Shown: positions 39,963 to 48,792, counted from the stretch's first letter. The stretch: 50,004 nucleotides of DNA from Candidatus Gottesmanbacteria bacterium (GCA_016195685.1 JACPZE010000041.1:1-50004), one strand, 5' to 3'. The notes: generated from the letters alone by a model not told the origin. A program made the numbers and translations.

Positions 39963-40397
39963 ATGACAAAAAAACTTATCATTTTTACAGATGGAGGCGC
40001 TAGGGGTAATCCCGGGCCGTCAGGCATAGGAGTCGTTATAAAATCCGAAACTGGGCAGATTTTAAATGAGATTTCCCAAATAATAGGACAAACAACCAAT
40101 AATGTTGCCGAGTACCAGGCGGTGGTTGCGGCACTTGAGTATTTAAAAAACAATTATCAATCAACAATCAGCAATTATCAATTTAATTTTTTCCTGGATT
40201 CCAAATTAGTGGTCAACCAATTAAACGGGCTTTTTAAAATAAAAGAAAATCACCTTAGAGAATTGATGCTTAAAGTGAGAAATCTTGAACAGGAAGTCGG
40301 AGGAAATATTTCCTATTCATATATTCCGAGAGAAAAAAATTGGGAAGCAGATGCATTAGTGAATAAAGCACTTGATGGGAATATAAGTTCGCAGTAA
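39963..40397 (+). CDS. rnhA: Ribonuclease HI
   Basis: The 144-residue enzyme cleaves RNA in RNA-DNA hybrids. All catalytic acids are present: Asp10 in IFTDGGARGNPGPSG, Glu50 in TNNVAEYQAV, Asp79 in FFLDSKLVVNQL and Asp130 in NWEADALVNKAL. It is of the short type that lacks an N-terminal hybrid-binding domain, and it resembles the archaeal/Gram-positive RNase HI branch more than E. coli RnhA. It stands alone, with gaps of over 150 bases on either side. Confidence 0.93.
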   Translation: MTKKLIIFTDGGARGNPGPSGIGVVIKSETGQILNEISQIIGQTTNNVAEYQAVVAALEYLKNNYQSTISNYQFNFFLDSKLVVNQLNGLFKIKENHLRELMLKVRNLEQEVGGNISYSYIPREKNWEADALVNKALDGNISSQ

Positions 40398-40524
40398 AAA
40401 TTTTCTTGCTCGTAAGATTTCTGTATTTCAAAACTGCGTTGTCATTCTGGATTGTTTAGAATATTAATGACAACTAATGTTTATAAGTTTGGTACAAGCA
40501 TTCCGTATGCGATCTACGAAAATT

Positions 40525-40553
40525 TTCACATGCTTCACTTATTTCTTTAATAA
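40525..40553 (+). promoter_or_regulatory. Possible promoter of the DUF4012 gene
   Basis: TTCACA (40525-40530), a 17-base spacer and TAATAA (40548-40553) end 5 bases before the ATG at 40559. The -10 match is weak. Nothing else is evident in the 161-base gap 40398-40558. Confidence 0.42.
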
Positions 40554-40558
40554 GTAAT

Positions 40559-43030
40559 ATGGTAAGGAAAAAAACAGTAGAATCAGTACAAGAAACTCAA
40601 CTGCCCAAAGCACTCATAGTAAACGGCGGTTCAATCTCTTCATATTTAGTAGACATACTAGATGAGCGCGGTTGTCAGGTGATGAAACTGGAATTATACT
40701 CTCCCACCAATGGTAAATTCGACTATATTTTCCTTTTTGACAATCCCACTTTCGCAGATGAGATTTACGAAAAAAATTTAAAAGCTGCTGGTAAATTTAT
40801 CTTGATTGAGACAAAGGAAGATTCAGGTTTTCCATTTCGTCAGAAATTTAAGATATTAAAAGTCGGCGATACATCTTTTTGGAGCCTACCAGAATTGGCG
40901 GATAAAATTTTGAGGACACTTTTTTCCTCTGCTCATACTACTACTGACCTTCGCCGCAAACCGGTAATTTCCGCAAAACCGACAAAAGAAATGGAGCAAG
41001 ATTTCAGTGTCAAAATAAAAAAGGAAGAGACACATATTAAACCGAAAATTTCTCCGACTGCATACAGTAAATTACATAATTTAGATGGAGAATCTACTCA
41101 TCCTTTAAATGCCGTAAATCTTGAAAATAAAACTCCCTCTGCAGTCGTTGAAAAAAAACACAGATTCAGCTTCAAGAAGATTCTTCTCTCACTGACGCTT
41201 ATTATCATAGGATTTTTATTGATGTTGATTGGACTAAGTTTTTTGTACTTTTTAAAAGTGCAAAAAACTTTTACCAGTTTGGAATATCACTTCAAATCTT
41301 CCAATTTAGCCGCTGCCATTTCCGATTTACGTCAGGCCAAAGATGAAATAAATTCAATTCAGGGTGTTTATGATTTTTCAACGAACTTAATTTTTCCTCT
41401 TAAAAATATTTCTTATGTTGAAGAGATAGGTACGATTTTAGACTTAGCAAAAAAAGTCACTGAGGGTGGAGCGGAATTTACTGCATCTGTTTTAGAAATT
41501 ACGCCTCAGGTATCCGGATTTGGGAGTGTTACCGATAATATTTCCAAAGATAAGTTACAAGAGGTGGAGAGGAAACTTGAAAATTTTGACGCAATACTTA
41601 TAGATTCAAAAGGGAAAATAGATAAACTCACTCTCCCCTATTTTCCAAAAGAAAGAGTTTTATCAAATCTCTCCCCTGTTATTTCTAAACTGACTTCGGT
41701 TTATGAATTCCTTCCTGTTTTTGCGCAGGTTTTTTTCCAGGATACGCCGAAAATATATCTGGTCCTTTTTCAAAATAATATGGAACTACGCCCGACAGGA
41801 GGATTTATCGGTTCTTATGGTTTGTTGACTGTCGCCAGCGGTAAAATACAGGATTTCAAGATAGAAGATGTCTATACCGCGGATGGACAGCTCAAGGGTC
41901 ATGTCGACCCGCCTGTCCCAATTAGAAAATATTTACAACAGCCACATTTTTTTCTTCGTGATAGTAACTTTAATCCCGACTTTGCCATATCTTCGGTACA
42001 GGCATCTTGGTTTTTGCAAAAAGAGTTGGGTAAAAATGTGGATGGGGTGATTGGAGTAAATTTGTCTTTGGCGCAAAAAATCATGCAGGTAGTAGGACCG
42101 ATCAAACTTTCTGATTTCGGGGGTGAAGAAATTACGGCTGATAATTTCTTTTATAAAGTCCATTACCTATCCCAAGATAACTTCTTCCCTGGTTCTACAC
42201 AAAAAAAAGATGTGCTGACGGCTCTGGCCGGAGGTATCTTTTCCAAATTAACAGAGGGGTCGAAAAATAATTTTCTGGAGCTTGTGCCCGTAGTTAAACA
42301 ATCTCTTGAGGAAAAAAACATACTTATTTATCTGGATAATCCGCCTTTGCAAAAGATAATCGAAGATCATGGTTGGGCCGGCAGGATGGTAAAAGTAGCC
42401 TGTGTAGAAAAAAAAGACGAGAATGGTAAACTTCTTGCTTCAAATTCCGACTCCTGTATGTCTGATTATCTATCCATCAATGAGGCGAATTTAGGCGTCA
42501 ACAAGGCAAATTATTTTATAAGCAAGTCCATAGTTTTGGAGAAAAAGATCGCTGATGATGGAATCGTTACTTCCAGTATTACCATTTCGTACGAAAATAC
42601 CAACAGTACAGTTGTCTTGTCTCCGCAGATTTACACAAACTATCTGCGTGTTTTTGTCCCCATTGGAAGTAAGTTAATCAGCGTCACGTTAAACGGTGCA
42701 GCTTATTCTCCGCAGGATGTAGACACGGAAAATTATTCCAGCGACAAAACCAGTTTTGGATTTTTGGTGAAAATTGCTCCGGACAATAAAGGTGTAGTAA
42801 AAATTGCTTATACTCTCCCCCGCACATTTGTCGGCAGTAACACCAGTTATCAGTTATTTTACCAAAAACAAGGAGGAGATAAAAACTCGCCTCTTATCTT
42901 TTCCATGACTTATCCGAACAAATTTAAATTCAAGCCCCTGAATTTTTCCTCATCATCCCCCAGTGACAACGAAATTTACTACACTACAGATACCTCAGTT
43001 GATAGAGTATTTGCATTATTGAAAGAATGA
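40559..43030 (+). CDS. DUF4012 family membrane protein
   Basis: The 823-residue protein has a cytoplasmic N-terminal part of about 200 residues. Its first 120 look like a worn Rossmann-type fold (KALIVNGGSISSYLVDILDE, then KFDYIFLFDNP), as if from an epimerase-like domain without its GxxGxxG loop. One membrane helix follows (residues ~206-232), then a long exterior region. The DUF4012 core starts near 399 with KIYLVLFQNNMELRPTGGFI and GSYGLLTVASGKI, continuing through HVDPPVPIRKYL and PDFAISSVQASWFLQKELG. DUF4012 proteins are common in CPR and actinobacterial envelopes; their reaction is unknown. The C-terminal ~150 residues are beta-rich. Confidence 0.88.
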   Translation: MVRKKTVESVQETQLPKALIVNGGSISSYLVDILDERGCQVMKLELYSPTNGKFDYIFLFDNPTFADEIYEKNLKAAGKFILIETKEDSGFPFRQKFKILKVGDTSFWSLPELADKILRTLFSSAHTTTDLRRKPVISAKPTKEMEQDFSVKIKKEETHIKPKISPTAYSKLHNLDGESTHPLNAVNLENKTPSAVVEKKHRFSFKKILLSLTLIIIGFLLMLIGLSFLYFLKVQKTFTSLEYHFKSSNLAAAISDLRQAKDEINSIQGVYDFSTNLIFPLKNISYVEEIGTILDLAKKVTEGGAEFTASVLEITPQVSGFGSVTDNISKDKLQEVERKLENFDAILIDSKGKIDKLTLPYFPKERVLSNLSPVISKLTSVYEFLPVFAQVFFQDTPKIYLVLFQNNMELRPTGGFIGSYGLLTVASGKIQDFKIEDVYTADGQLKGHVDPPVPIRKYLQQPHFFLRDSNFNPDFAISSVQASWFLQKELGKNVDGVIGVNLSLAQKIMQVVGPIKLSDFGGEEITADNFFYKVHYLSQDNFFPGSTQKKDVLTALAGGIFSKLTEGSKNNFLELVPVVKQSLEEKNILIYLDNPPLQKIIEDHGWAGRMVKVACVEKKDENGKLLASNSDSCMSDYLSINEANLGVNKANYFISKSIVLEKKIADDGIVTSSITISYENTNSTVVLSPQIYTNYLRVFVPIGSKLISVTLNGAAYSPQDVDTENYSSDKTSFGFLVKIAPDNKGVVKIAYTLPRTFVGSNTSYQLFYQKQGGDKNSPLIFSMTYPNKFKFKPLNFSSSSPSDNEIYYTTDTSVDRVFALLKE

Positions 43031-43056
43031 GCCTCAAATCACTTTATGGATCTGTT

Positions 43057-44685
43057 TTATTCACAAATGGCAAGATATTTTTGAATTAATGCTATTGTTG
43101 GAGGATCGTAAAAAGGATCATAAAATTCGGGTCTTTTGGGTTCATTCACTGCATTTACGATACGAAGCTCATTTCTTAATCGAAGTATTATTTCTTGGAC
43201 TAGTCCTTCTTTAGGATGTGCTTCATCTCCGATGCCTTCTTTTATCTGAGCCTCTCTTATAGCCATTCCTGTGATAATATCATCGAACTTTAAAGCAGCA
43301 GAAGTTTTTGTTGCATTAAAATAAGGCGGTTGACCAAGTAAAATAGTTGCTACATCATGTGCAGCAAGTAGAGCTGTATTTAACTGCTCGGTACCCTGTG
43401 CTCGCGCTTGGTAAATTCTACCTAAAATCCTAACGAGATTTTCTTCCCAGTAATCGGCCTCATCGATTGGAGGGAATTTTTCTTCGTCAATTTTCTGCAA
43501 GTCCTTTCTGTTAAATTTATGATAGCTATCCCTAGGTTTGCCGTAATTATTATCAAATGCCCTTAATACAACATCAAGAGATTTAATCAACTCAGTAGCT
43601 TTTTTGCCGGGCAGTAAATCAAACCCGGCTTTTCTTAAACTTCTTATCATCCATAAAGCAGAGGCGATTGAATTCCTTTCCAGTCTTATAAGCTCAGCCA
43701 CGCCGATATTCTCGATATCAGGATTGGATAATTTCGCGTCTTCTATCAAAGTCAACCAAGTCATTTGTTCCAATTTTGTTAGTTGGTCGGTAACATGATG
43801 TGGTAGATAAGCGAGTAATCCATTCTTTACAAATTTCTTTGCTTCTTCTGGAAGTCCTTCTAGATTTGTTAAATCCAAATCAGTTACCTCTTTTAAACTT
43901 GTCAATTCTGAAAGATCAGAAGGTTTTTGGGTAGATTTGGCTGCTGCCATAAAAGTAATCAACCACCTAGGTATCGGAGGTATCCCCTCAACTCCAAGTG
44001 AGCCTCGCAAATTCCAGAAAAAATCATCGTCTTGGATATCTTGCATCAGGATACTGTTTTCATAGACCATCGCTGTTGCCATTTTCTCGCTTGCCAAATT
44101 TGCATCAAATTTCATCAACCCGATTCTTCGTCTTTCTGCATTTTTAGAGGTAGGCATGGCCAACCAGGGAGCAGCCAAGTCTATGGCTTCTTCCCCCTCT
44201 TTCACTAAACACAGATTTTTTACCATAAGGTAATTAGTTCCATCTCTGCGGATATCATCAGGAGTAATGAAATTCATCTTTAAGGCACGTTGTTTGAGGT
44301 TGCCTTGGGGTCCTACATTATAACCAGCCCAGCGCGGATTTTCTTTCCCTTTTATATCAGATTTCTCAAAAACCGCCACGACGTAGGTTTTGTTTTCTTC
44401 TCCTTTATCTGTCTTCCCGGGAATCTCCTCTCTTACAACCAAAGTATTTCCCTGTTGAAAATACTTGCGATTTCTTGTTTTCGGATTAAAATAATCCTTA
44501 AAAACGCTATCATTTACTTGCGTTTCTCCGTCCCCTTGTTGCATACATTCATAAGCCTCTTTGCCGATGATATCTTTAAGCGGTTGTACTTTCAAACCTT
44601 CACTTAATTTGCGCTGCTCAGCTAAAGAGTCTTTTAAAGGATATGAATCCGGCCTGTATGATTCTGCATCTAATCCCACTTCCAT
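43057..44685 (-). CDS. Unknown soluble protein, 542 residues
   Basis: I do not recognise this protein. It has no signal peptide and no membrane helix. Residues ~60-150 look beta-rich (TLVVREEIPGK, KTYVVAVFEKSD, YLMVKNLCLVKEGEEAI). Residues ~200-540 are mostly helical, with WLITFMAAAK, SIASALWMIRSLRKAGFDLL and LLAAHDVATILLGQPP. No nucleotide-binding or catalytic motif is obvious. It is convergent with the DUF4012 gene and lies 51 bases after the DehI-like gene on the same strand, so it may share that operon. Gene reality is well supported by its length and codon pattern. Confidence 0.8.
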   Translation of the reverse strand: MEVGLDAESYRPDSYPLKDSLAEQRKLSEGLKVQPLKDIIGKEAYECMQQGDGETQVNDSVFKDYFNPKTRNRKYFQQGNTLVVREEIPGKTDKGEENKTYVVAVFEKSDIKGKENPRWAGYNVGPQGNLKQRALKMNFITPDDIRRDGTNYLMVKNLCLVKEGEEAIDLAAPWLAMPTSKNAERRRIGLMKFDANLASEKMATAMVYENSILMQDIQDDDFFWNLRGSLGVEGIPPIPRWLITFMAAAKSTQKPSDLSELTSLKEVTDLDLTNLEGLPEEAKKFVKNGLLAYLPHHVTDQLTKLEQMTWLTLIEDAKLSNPDIENIGVAELIRLERNSIASALWMIRSLRKAGFDLLPGKKATELIKSLDVVLRAFDNNYGKPRDSYHKFNRKDLQKIDEEKFPPIDEADYWEENLVRILGRIYQARAQGTEQLNTALLAAHDVATILLGQPPYFNATKTSAALKFDDIITGMAIREAQIKEGIGDEAHPKEGLVQEIILRLRNELRIVNAVNEPKRPEFYDPFYDPPTIALIQKYLAICE

Positions 44686-44736
44686 ATTTAAAGAATATAT
44701 TTTAAAAACAAAAAAAGCAAATTAAAGAGAGGGCAA

Positions 44737-45642
44737 TCAGTTTTTCGCGGAAGGAAGGATAATTGGATTTTGATTACTGTTTTTTTGTGAATATTTAAAA
44801 TTCAAACTCTCTTTCATCACAGCAGAAGCCATCAGTTTAAATGGCGTTTGGGTGGGGAAAAGATCGGCGATGAGGTAAATTAATTCCGGAAACTGGGGAT
44901 TATCATAGGCTTCTCTAAAGATAGAAGTGATCGATGAATCAAGAGGATGGGGCATAAATTGCAGACGGGAAAGGGCAAATCTTTCCAATTCTACTCGCCT
45001 GGTGAGATATTTTTCTTCTTTGATTAGTCTCTCCATTTCTTTCTCCATGATTTTAAAAAATTCGGCAAATACAGATGTAGTTATCCCCTGGGGAGATTTA
45101 TAAGTTATCTGTTTTGAAGCGTGGGTTCTTATATCACCGTCTCCTTTTGCTGGTTCATCTTCAACGTGGAGATACCCTTCCGAAAGATCATTAAAAGCTG
45201 TTTTTTCTTTCTCTTCAAGATGCTCCCCTATTTGTTTTATTCCTAGGTATTTTCCCTTCAAGGATTCTCTTATAGCAAGGCTAAGTAGATATAAAGAAGC
45301 GTTCATTTGTGATATCGTCGCCACAAATTTTCCCAACTCCTGTCTTTCTGCTCTTCCCTCTAATTTTTCCAAAAATAATTTAGTGAGCGTTTGTGGAGAG
45401 TATACACTTTGGATAGCGGTTTTGGCGAAAGCTTCTATCTCTGTCGCTTGGTGTTTAAATTCCCGGTCGTTTAGGTTTTTTAGCGCCTGATCCCAGATGA
45501 AACTCAAATATTTGGGGAAGGCTGCTAAATATTGAAAAACAACGGGTACATTTGCCAGGCCGAATGTTTGCTTAATCGAAATATAAATTTCTACCACTTC
45601 CCCACTTGCTTTTGATTCGGGTATTGGTTTTAAAGAAAGCAT
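44737..45642 (-). CDS. DehI-like helical protein
   Basis: The 301-residue protein starts LKPIPESKASGEVVEIYISI, then VPVVFQYLAAFPKYLSFIWD. This resembles the beginning of DehI-family proteins (PEI.E.EA.GE.A.IY.DI...L..P.VNL..R.LA..P..L..AW). A second, weaker copy of the pattern may follow around residues 220-265 (LPFMPHP-like FMPHPLDSSITSIFREAY, then PELIYLIADLFP). DehI enzymes dehalogenate 2-haloacids, but most homologues are unstudied and I cannot confirm the catalytic Asp/Asn, so no activity is claimed. It follows the LCP-like gene by 9 bases and is probably co-transcribed with it. Confidence 0.5.
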   Translation of the reverse strand: MLSLKPIPESKASGEVVEIYISIKQTFGLANVPVVFQYLAAFPKYLSFIWDQALKNLNDREFKHQATEIEAFAKTAIQSVYSPQTLTKLFLEKLEGRAERQELGKFVATISQMNASLYLLSLAIRESLKGKYLGIKQIGEHLEEKEKTAFNDLSEGYLHVEDEPAKGDGDIRTHASKQITYKSPQGITTSVFAEFFKIMEKEMERLIKEEKYLTRRVELERFALSRLQFMPHPLDSSITSIFREAYDNPQFPELIYLIADLFPTQTPFKLMASAVMKESLNFKYSQKNSNQNPIILPSAKN

Positions 45643-45651
45643 AGTCTAAGT

Positions 45652-46803
45652 TTATATTACCGTATTTAACAATATTTCTCCTTTATTTTTAAAATCATCT
45701 TGATGGGTGATGGCCATTTCGTTTATAAAATCTGAAATAACAGCGGCAAGATTTTCATTGTCTGGTGATGTTTGTAGATAATATTTAAGTAGCCGAAAGT
45801 GATAATTATTTCTTAACCTTTCATTTTCTAACTGTGACCAGATCTGTTGAGAGAAAGGTGTTTTAATGAGGTTAAAAGCAGATGCATTTTTGCCACTTTT
45901 GATAAAAGTATCTGCTCCGTCAAGCAAGGTTTTTAAATATATGTTCAAATTATCTTGATATTCTTTAAACTCCGCATCATTAATCCAATTATTATCGGAA
46001 TTTGCTAAATGTATATCTTTAAGTGGTAGCAATAAATCTGGTTTCAAAGAAAGTTTAATAAGATCAGGGTTTTTAGATTTTTGGCTGTTTTTTATTTGGC
46101 TTAGCAGTTCTTTTGCTACGTCATACGGCATGTTGGTGTCTACCATTTTGTAAATCAAATACTTGAATAAATCAGGGATATTTTCGAATGTATCAAAATT
46201 TTTTGTAAACATATCTTTTATAAATACTGCTTGATTGTGGGTTCTTTGAAAATCACCGAAAGGGTTAGCTCTACTTCTCAGAAACTGGAGCGTGGGAGTT
46301 GTCGGGATATTCAGATTTCTAAATATCCCAAGAGTTTGGGAAAATCCAAGTTTCACTGTGTAATCCGGATGGAGTCCCGTAATTTTTTCAATTTGAGCTG
46401 AGGCAGCATCTGTGCCGAAATAGTGGCAATAATTAGAAATATAGTCTATATCCTGTGTATTTTGGGATAATTGGATTTCTGTTCCGCGAGGAACTGAAGT
46501 AATAGTCATCAAATTTTTATCAAAGTCAAAACTTATTAAATGTATCGCATCACATCTGGGGTGGCTGTCTCCCCTTCTGCCGTCTAAACCTAAGAATAAA
46601 ATATTTATTTTATTTTTTAAAACAGGTCTTAAATTAATTGGTTTAGCCCCGTTATAATTATTTGAATTTATCTTAAGATCATTCGGTAACGGACTAACGA
46701 TTAAATTTTCTTTCGAAGCTGAAACTTGAGAAACTGAGATTAGAATAAAACTTGAAGTAAGTAAGAAAATTAAGGTAAAAAAAACGGTAAGTATTCTCCG
46801 CAT
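45652..46803 (-). CDS. LytR-CpsA-Psr (LCP)-like envelope protein, probably divergent
   Basis: The 383-residue protein has a signal-anchor (MRRILTVFFTLIFLLTSSFI) and an LCP-like domain: INILFLGLDGRRGDSHPRCD, then AIHLISFDFDKNLMTITSVPRG, YTVKLGFSQTLGIF and GDFQRTHNQAVFIKDMF. LCP enzymes move glycopolymers from polyprenyl diphosphate carriers to the cell wall. Here the usual R-S-D-T is RCDA and the usual S-x-P-R-D is SVPRG, so a conserved acidic residue is missing. About 150 helical residues follow. The start at 46803 rather than 46821 is chosen because the promoter -10 box covers the longer start. Confidence 0.68.
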   Translation of the reverse strand: MRRILTVFFTLIFLLTSSFILISVSQVSASKENLIVSPLPNDLKINSNNYNGAKPINLRPVLKNKINILFLGLDGRRGDSHPRCDAIHLISFDFDKNLMTITSVPRGTEIQLSQNTQDIDYISNYCHYFGTDAASAQIEKITGLHPDYTVKLGFSQTLGIFRNLNIPTTPTLQFLRSRANPFGDFQRTHNQAVFIKDMFTKNFDTFENIPDLFKYLIYKMVDTNMPYDVAKELLSQIKNSQKSKNPDLIKLSLKPDLLLPLKDIHLANSDNNWINDAEFKEYQDNLNIYLKTLLDGADTFIKSGKNASAFNLIKTPFSQQIWSQLENERLRNNYHFRLLKYYLQTSPDNENLAAVISDFINEMAITHQDDFKNKGEILLNTVI

Positions 46804-46812
46804 GGCACATTC

Positions 46813-46841
46813 TGTATACATGATTTCCGAAAATCAATCAA
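46813..46841 (-). promoter_or_regulatory. Promoter of the LCP-DehI operon
   Basis: On the minus strand TTGATT (46836-46841), a 17-base spacer and TATACA (46813-46818) end 9 bases before ATG 46803. It is divergent from the rplY promoter with 23 bases between the two -35 boxes. Confidence 0.63.
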
Positions 46842-46864
46842 GCGAAATATTTTATATTTCCTCG

Positions 46865-46893
46865 TTGACTTTAAAAGAAAATGAAGCTAAAAT
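46865..46893 (+). promoter_or_regulatory. Promoter of rplY
   Basis: TTGACT (46865-46870), a 17-base spacer and TAAAAT (46888-46893) precede the ATG at 46911, for a leader of about 11 bases. Each box differs from consensus at one position. Confidence 0.8.
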
Positions 46894-46910
46894 AAGTTTC
46901 TTATCATCAT

Positions 46911-47651
46911 ATGGATAAAGTTACACTAAATGCCAATAAAAGAACCGTAGTCGGTCGGAAAGTAAAACAACTCCGTAAAGAAGGTTTAGTACCGGCAAAC
47001 ATCTACGGGAAGAAAGTAAAATCTCAATCCGTTTCCGTAGCAGAGAAAGAATTCAGTAGTATTTTTTCAAAGGTTGGAGAAACAGGGCTGGTTGAGCTTA
47101 TGTTGGAGAAACAATCTCACCCGGTACTTATTCACAACGTCGCACTTCATCCTGTTACAGGTGCCCCCCTTCATATTGATTTCTTCCAGGTGGATCTTCA
47201 TGAAAAAGTCACGACAAAAGTTCCTTTGTCTTTTGTGGGAGAATCTCCAGCGGTCAAGGACAAATTGGGTGTTTTATTAAATATCCTATCCGTGGTTGAG
47301 ATTGAAGCTTTGCCGACTGATCTGCCAGAGAAGCTAGAGGTGGATATAAATGGACTTAAAGCTGTAGGTGATACCTTGAAAGTTTCAGATTTGAAAGTGT
47401 CAGATAAGATAAAAATATTATCAGACGTTAATCTGGAAGTTACAAAGGTAGCACCTCTTGTTTCCAAGGAAGCAGAACAGATGGCGAAAGAGGAAGCAGA
47501 AGCCAAGGCCGCCGCTGCTGCCGAGGCTGCTACTGCCGCTGGAGCAGAAGGTGTAGTGAAACCAGAAGAAGGAGCTGCTCCTGTGAAAGCACCAGCAACT
47601 GGTCAACCTGTAGTTTCTCCTCCTAGTGCCCCAGGAGTAAAAAAAGAATAA
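46911..47651 (+). CDS. rplY: 50S ribosomal protein L25/general stress protein Ctc
   Basis: The 246-residue protein has the N-terminal 5S-rRNA-binding domain (VTLNANKRTVVGRKVKQLRK, then GLVPANIYGKKVKS and HPVLIHNVALHPVTGAPLHI, DFFQVDLHEKV). The C-terminal beta domain of the long Ctc form follows (VPLSFVGESPAVK, VEIEALPTDLPEKLEVDING). A ~55-residue Ala/Glu/Pro-rich tail (AEAKAAAAAEAATAAGAEG...) ends the protein, as often in this family. It binds 5S rRNA in the central protuberance. It is a single gene, convergent with the TPR gene (stops adjacent). Confidence 0.95.
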   Translation: MDKVTLNANKRTVVGRKVKQLRKEGLVPANIYGKKVKSQSVSVAEKEFSSIFSKVGETGLVELMLEKQSHPVLIHNVALHPVTGAPLHIDFFQVDLHEKVTTKVPLSFVGESPAVKDKLGVLLNILSVVEIEALPTDLPEKLEVDINGLKAVGDTLKVSDLKVSDKIKILSDVNLEVTKVAPLVSKEAEQMAKEEAEAKAAAAAEAATAAGAEGVVKPEEGAAPVKAPATGQPVVSPPSAPGVKKE

Positions 47652-48188
47652 TTAATTTATTTCCCTCAAAAGCCTAATCGCGTCTTCATTAGAAGGATCC
47701 TTGTTTAATACTGTTAGGAGGTAATTTTTCGCCTTTTGTGGATTTCCTCTTTGCATATTCAATAAAGCCAATTTTAGCTCTGCATAAAGATAATCCGGAT
47801 AAATAAGAGTTACTTTTTCCCAATAACTGGTCTCACTTTCCAGATTTTGGATTTTAGCCTCTATATTTTGCCAAGTCTGCCAGGGACTAGATTGACTTCC
47901 TAATACTTTTAATGTCGATAGATTAGAAGATGATATGAAATTTTCCTGTGCAAGTCTATACTCTCTCTCGGCAGATTCCTTATTTATTCCTAGATAATAT
48001 TGTCCCAGCCTTTCATGGAGACTTTCTAGGTTAGGATTTTGCATAATTGCTGAGTGCAATTTTTTCTCTCCACCTACTTTAAACAGTCTATTTTGGATAA
48101 TATTAGCCACACTTATAAGTAAAAAGAAAACGAGCAATAAGCCTGCGGTTAATTTGCGGTTAATTTGCGGGAATTTTTTATTGTCCAT
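47652..48188 (-). CDS. Membrane-anchored TPR-like protein
   Basis: The 178-residue product has one N-terminal membrane helix (LTAGLLLVFFLLISVANIIQ, about residues 12-31) and exterior helical repeats: ESLHERLGQYYLGINKESAE, then YLYAELKLALLNMQRGNPQK, AKNYLLTVLNKDPSNEDAIR. The last 60 residues fit two TPR units well (A-x-x-x-L-A-x-x-x-x-x-G-x-x-x-x-A, D-P-x). An 11-bp tandem duplication lies in the codons just before the helix. It probably serves as a scaffold; a partner cannot be named. Confidence 0.7.
   Translation of the reverse strand: MDNKKFPQINRKLTAGLLLVFFLLISVANIIQNRLFKVGGEKKLHSAIMQNPNLESLHERLGQYYLGINKESAEREYRLAQENFISSSNLSTLKVLGSQSSPWQTWQNIEAKIQNLESETSYWEKVTLIYPDYLYAELKLALLNMQRGNPQKAKNYLLTVLNKDPSNEDAIRLLREIN
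48144..48170. repeat. 11-bp tandem duplication in the TPR gene
   Basis: TGCGGTTAATT is present at 48144-48154 and 48155-48165 and begins a third time (TGCGG, to 48170). The period is not a multiple of three, so the two copies are read in different frames just before the membrane helix. Confidence 0.6.
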
Positions 48189-48206
48189 GTTTTATTAGTT
48201 TGCCTT

Positions 48207-48235
48207 ATTATATAAGCTGGAGGGTGTACAGACAA
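48207..48235 (-). promoter_or_regulatory. Promoter of the TPR gene
   Basis: On the minus strand TTGTCT (48230-48235), a 17-base spacer and a perfect TATAAT (48207-48212) precede the ATG at 48188 by 18 bases. The -35 box abuts the centre of a CAAGA-ATG-TCTTG palindrome shared with the divergent promoter. Confidence 0.72.
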
Positions 48236-48242
48236 GAATGTC

Positions 48243-48271
48243 TTGACTTGTGATGTCTTTTCTTAGAGAAT
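48243..48271 (+). promoter_or_regulatory. Promoter of the 48286 gene
   Basis: TTGACT (48243-48248), a 17-base spacer and GAGAAT (48266-48271) end 14 bases before ATG 48286. It supports that start over an upstream in-frame ATG at 48250, which lies inside the promoter spacer. Confidence 0.5.
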
Positions 48272-48285
48272 ATAACAAACTGCCC

Positions 48286-48792
48286 ATGAAGAATTTTTTA
48301 TATTTTATACTCATCTGTTTCCTTTTATTCTTAATCCCATCTGGTGTTTTGGCTCAGACTGTAAACTCTTCTGCGTCTAGTAGTCAGGCAACTTCCTCAG
48401 CTAAACCCAATATGAATCTTTCAAAAGCAGTAACTTCTCTCATGTCGTTACTGAAAGCCGCACTTACTCGTGCGGATAATATATCGCAGCGTATGTCTTC
48501 TCGTCTTACCAAACTAAATTCTTCCGATCCACAGCAGGTGACTATCTCAAATAAGATAGAGATGCTAAAAACAAGTTTCACCAAGTTAAATCATGAATCT
48601 CAATCTTTCACTACCAGCTCTTTCTCAAAACAAGATTATCTTTTATTTAGGACCCAGTTGATAGATTTTACGAAAAATCTTGGGGATGTTTACAAACAAG
48701 AATTTGACTTGCTAGCTTCAATTAAAAAAGTAGCTTCAGTCACAACTATACCAACAGCAACAGCAAGTAGTAATACTGTTTCAGGACAATAA
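48286..48792 (+). CDS. Secreted helical protein of unknown function
   Basis: The 168-residue product has a signal peptide (MKNFLYFILICFLLFLIPSG, then VLAQT). A Ser/Ala/Thr-rich segment (SSASSSQATSSAKP) leads to about 110 residues of amphipathic helix (LSKAVTSLMSLLKAALTRAD, NISQRMSSRLTKLNSSDPQQ, then FRTQLIDFTKNLGDVYKQEF). It ends in a Ser/Thr tail. The gene is two bases from the next one, so both are likely one transcript. I recognise no family. Confidence 0.7.
   Translation: MKNFLYFILICFLLFLIPSGVLAQTVNSSASSSQATSSAKPNMNLSKAVTSLMSLLKAALTRADNISQRMSSRLTKLNSSDPQQVTISNKIEMLKTSFTKLNHESQSFTTSSFSKQDYLLFRTQLIDFTKNLGDVYKQEFDLLASIKKVASVTTIPTATASSNTVSGQ

Noticed and set aside
40398-40558. Possible tRNA or small RNA in the 161-base gap before the DUF4012 gene
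   Set aside because: I could find neither a cloverleaf with a T-loop GTTC box nor a stable hairpin; only a weak promoter is evident.
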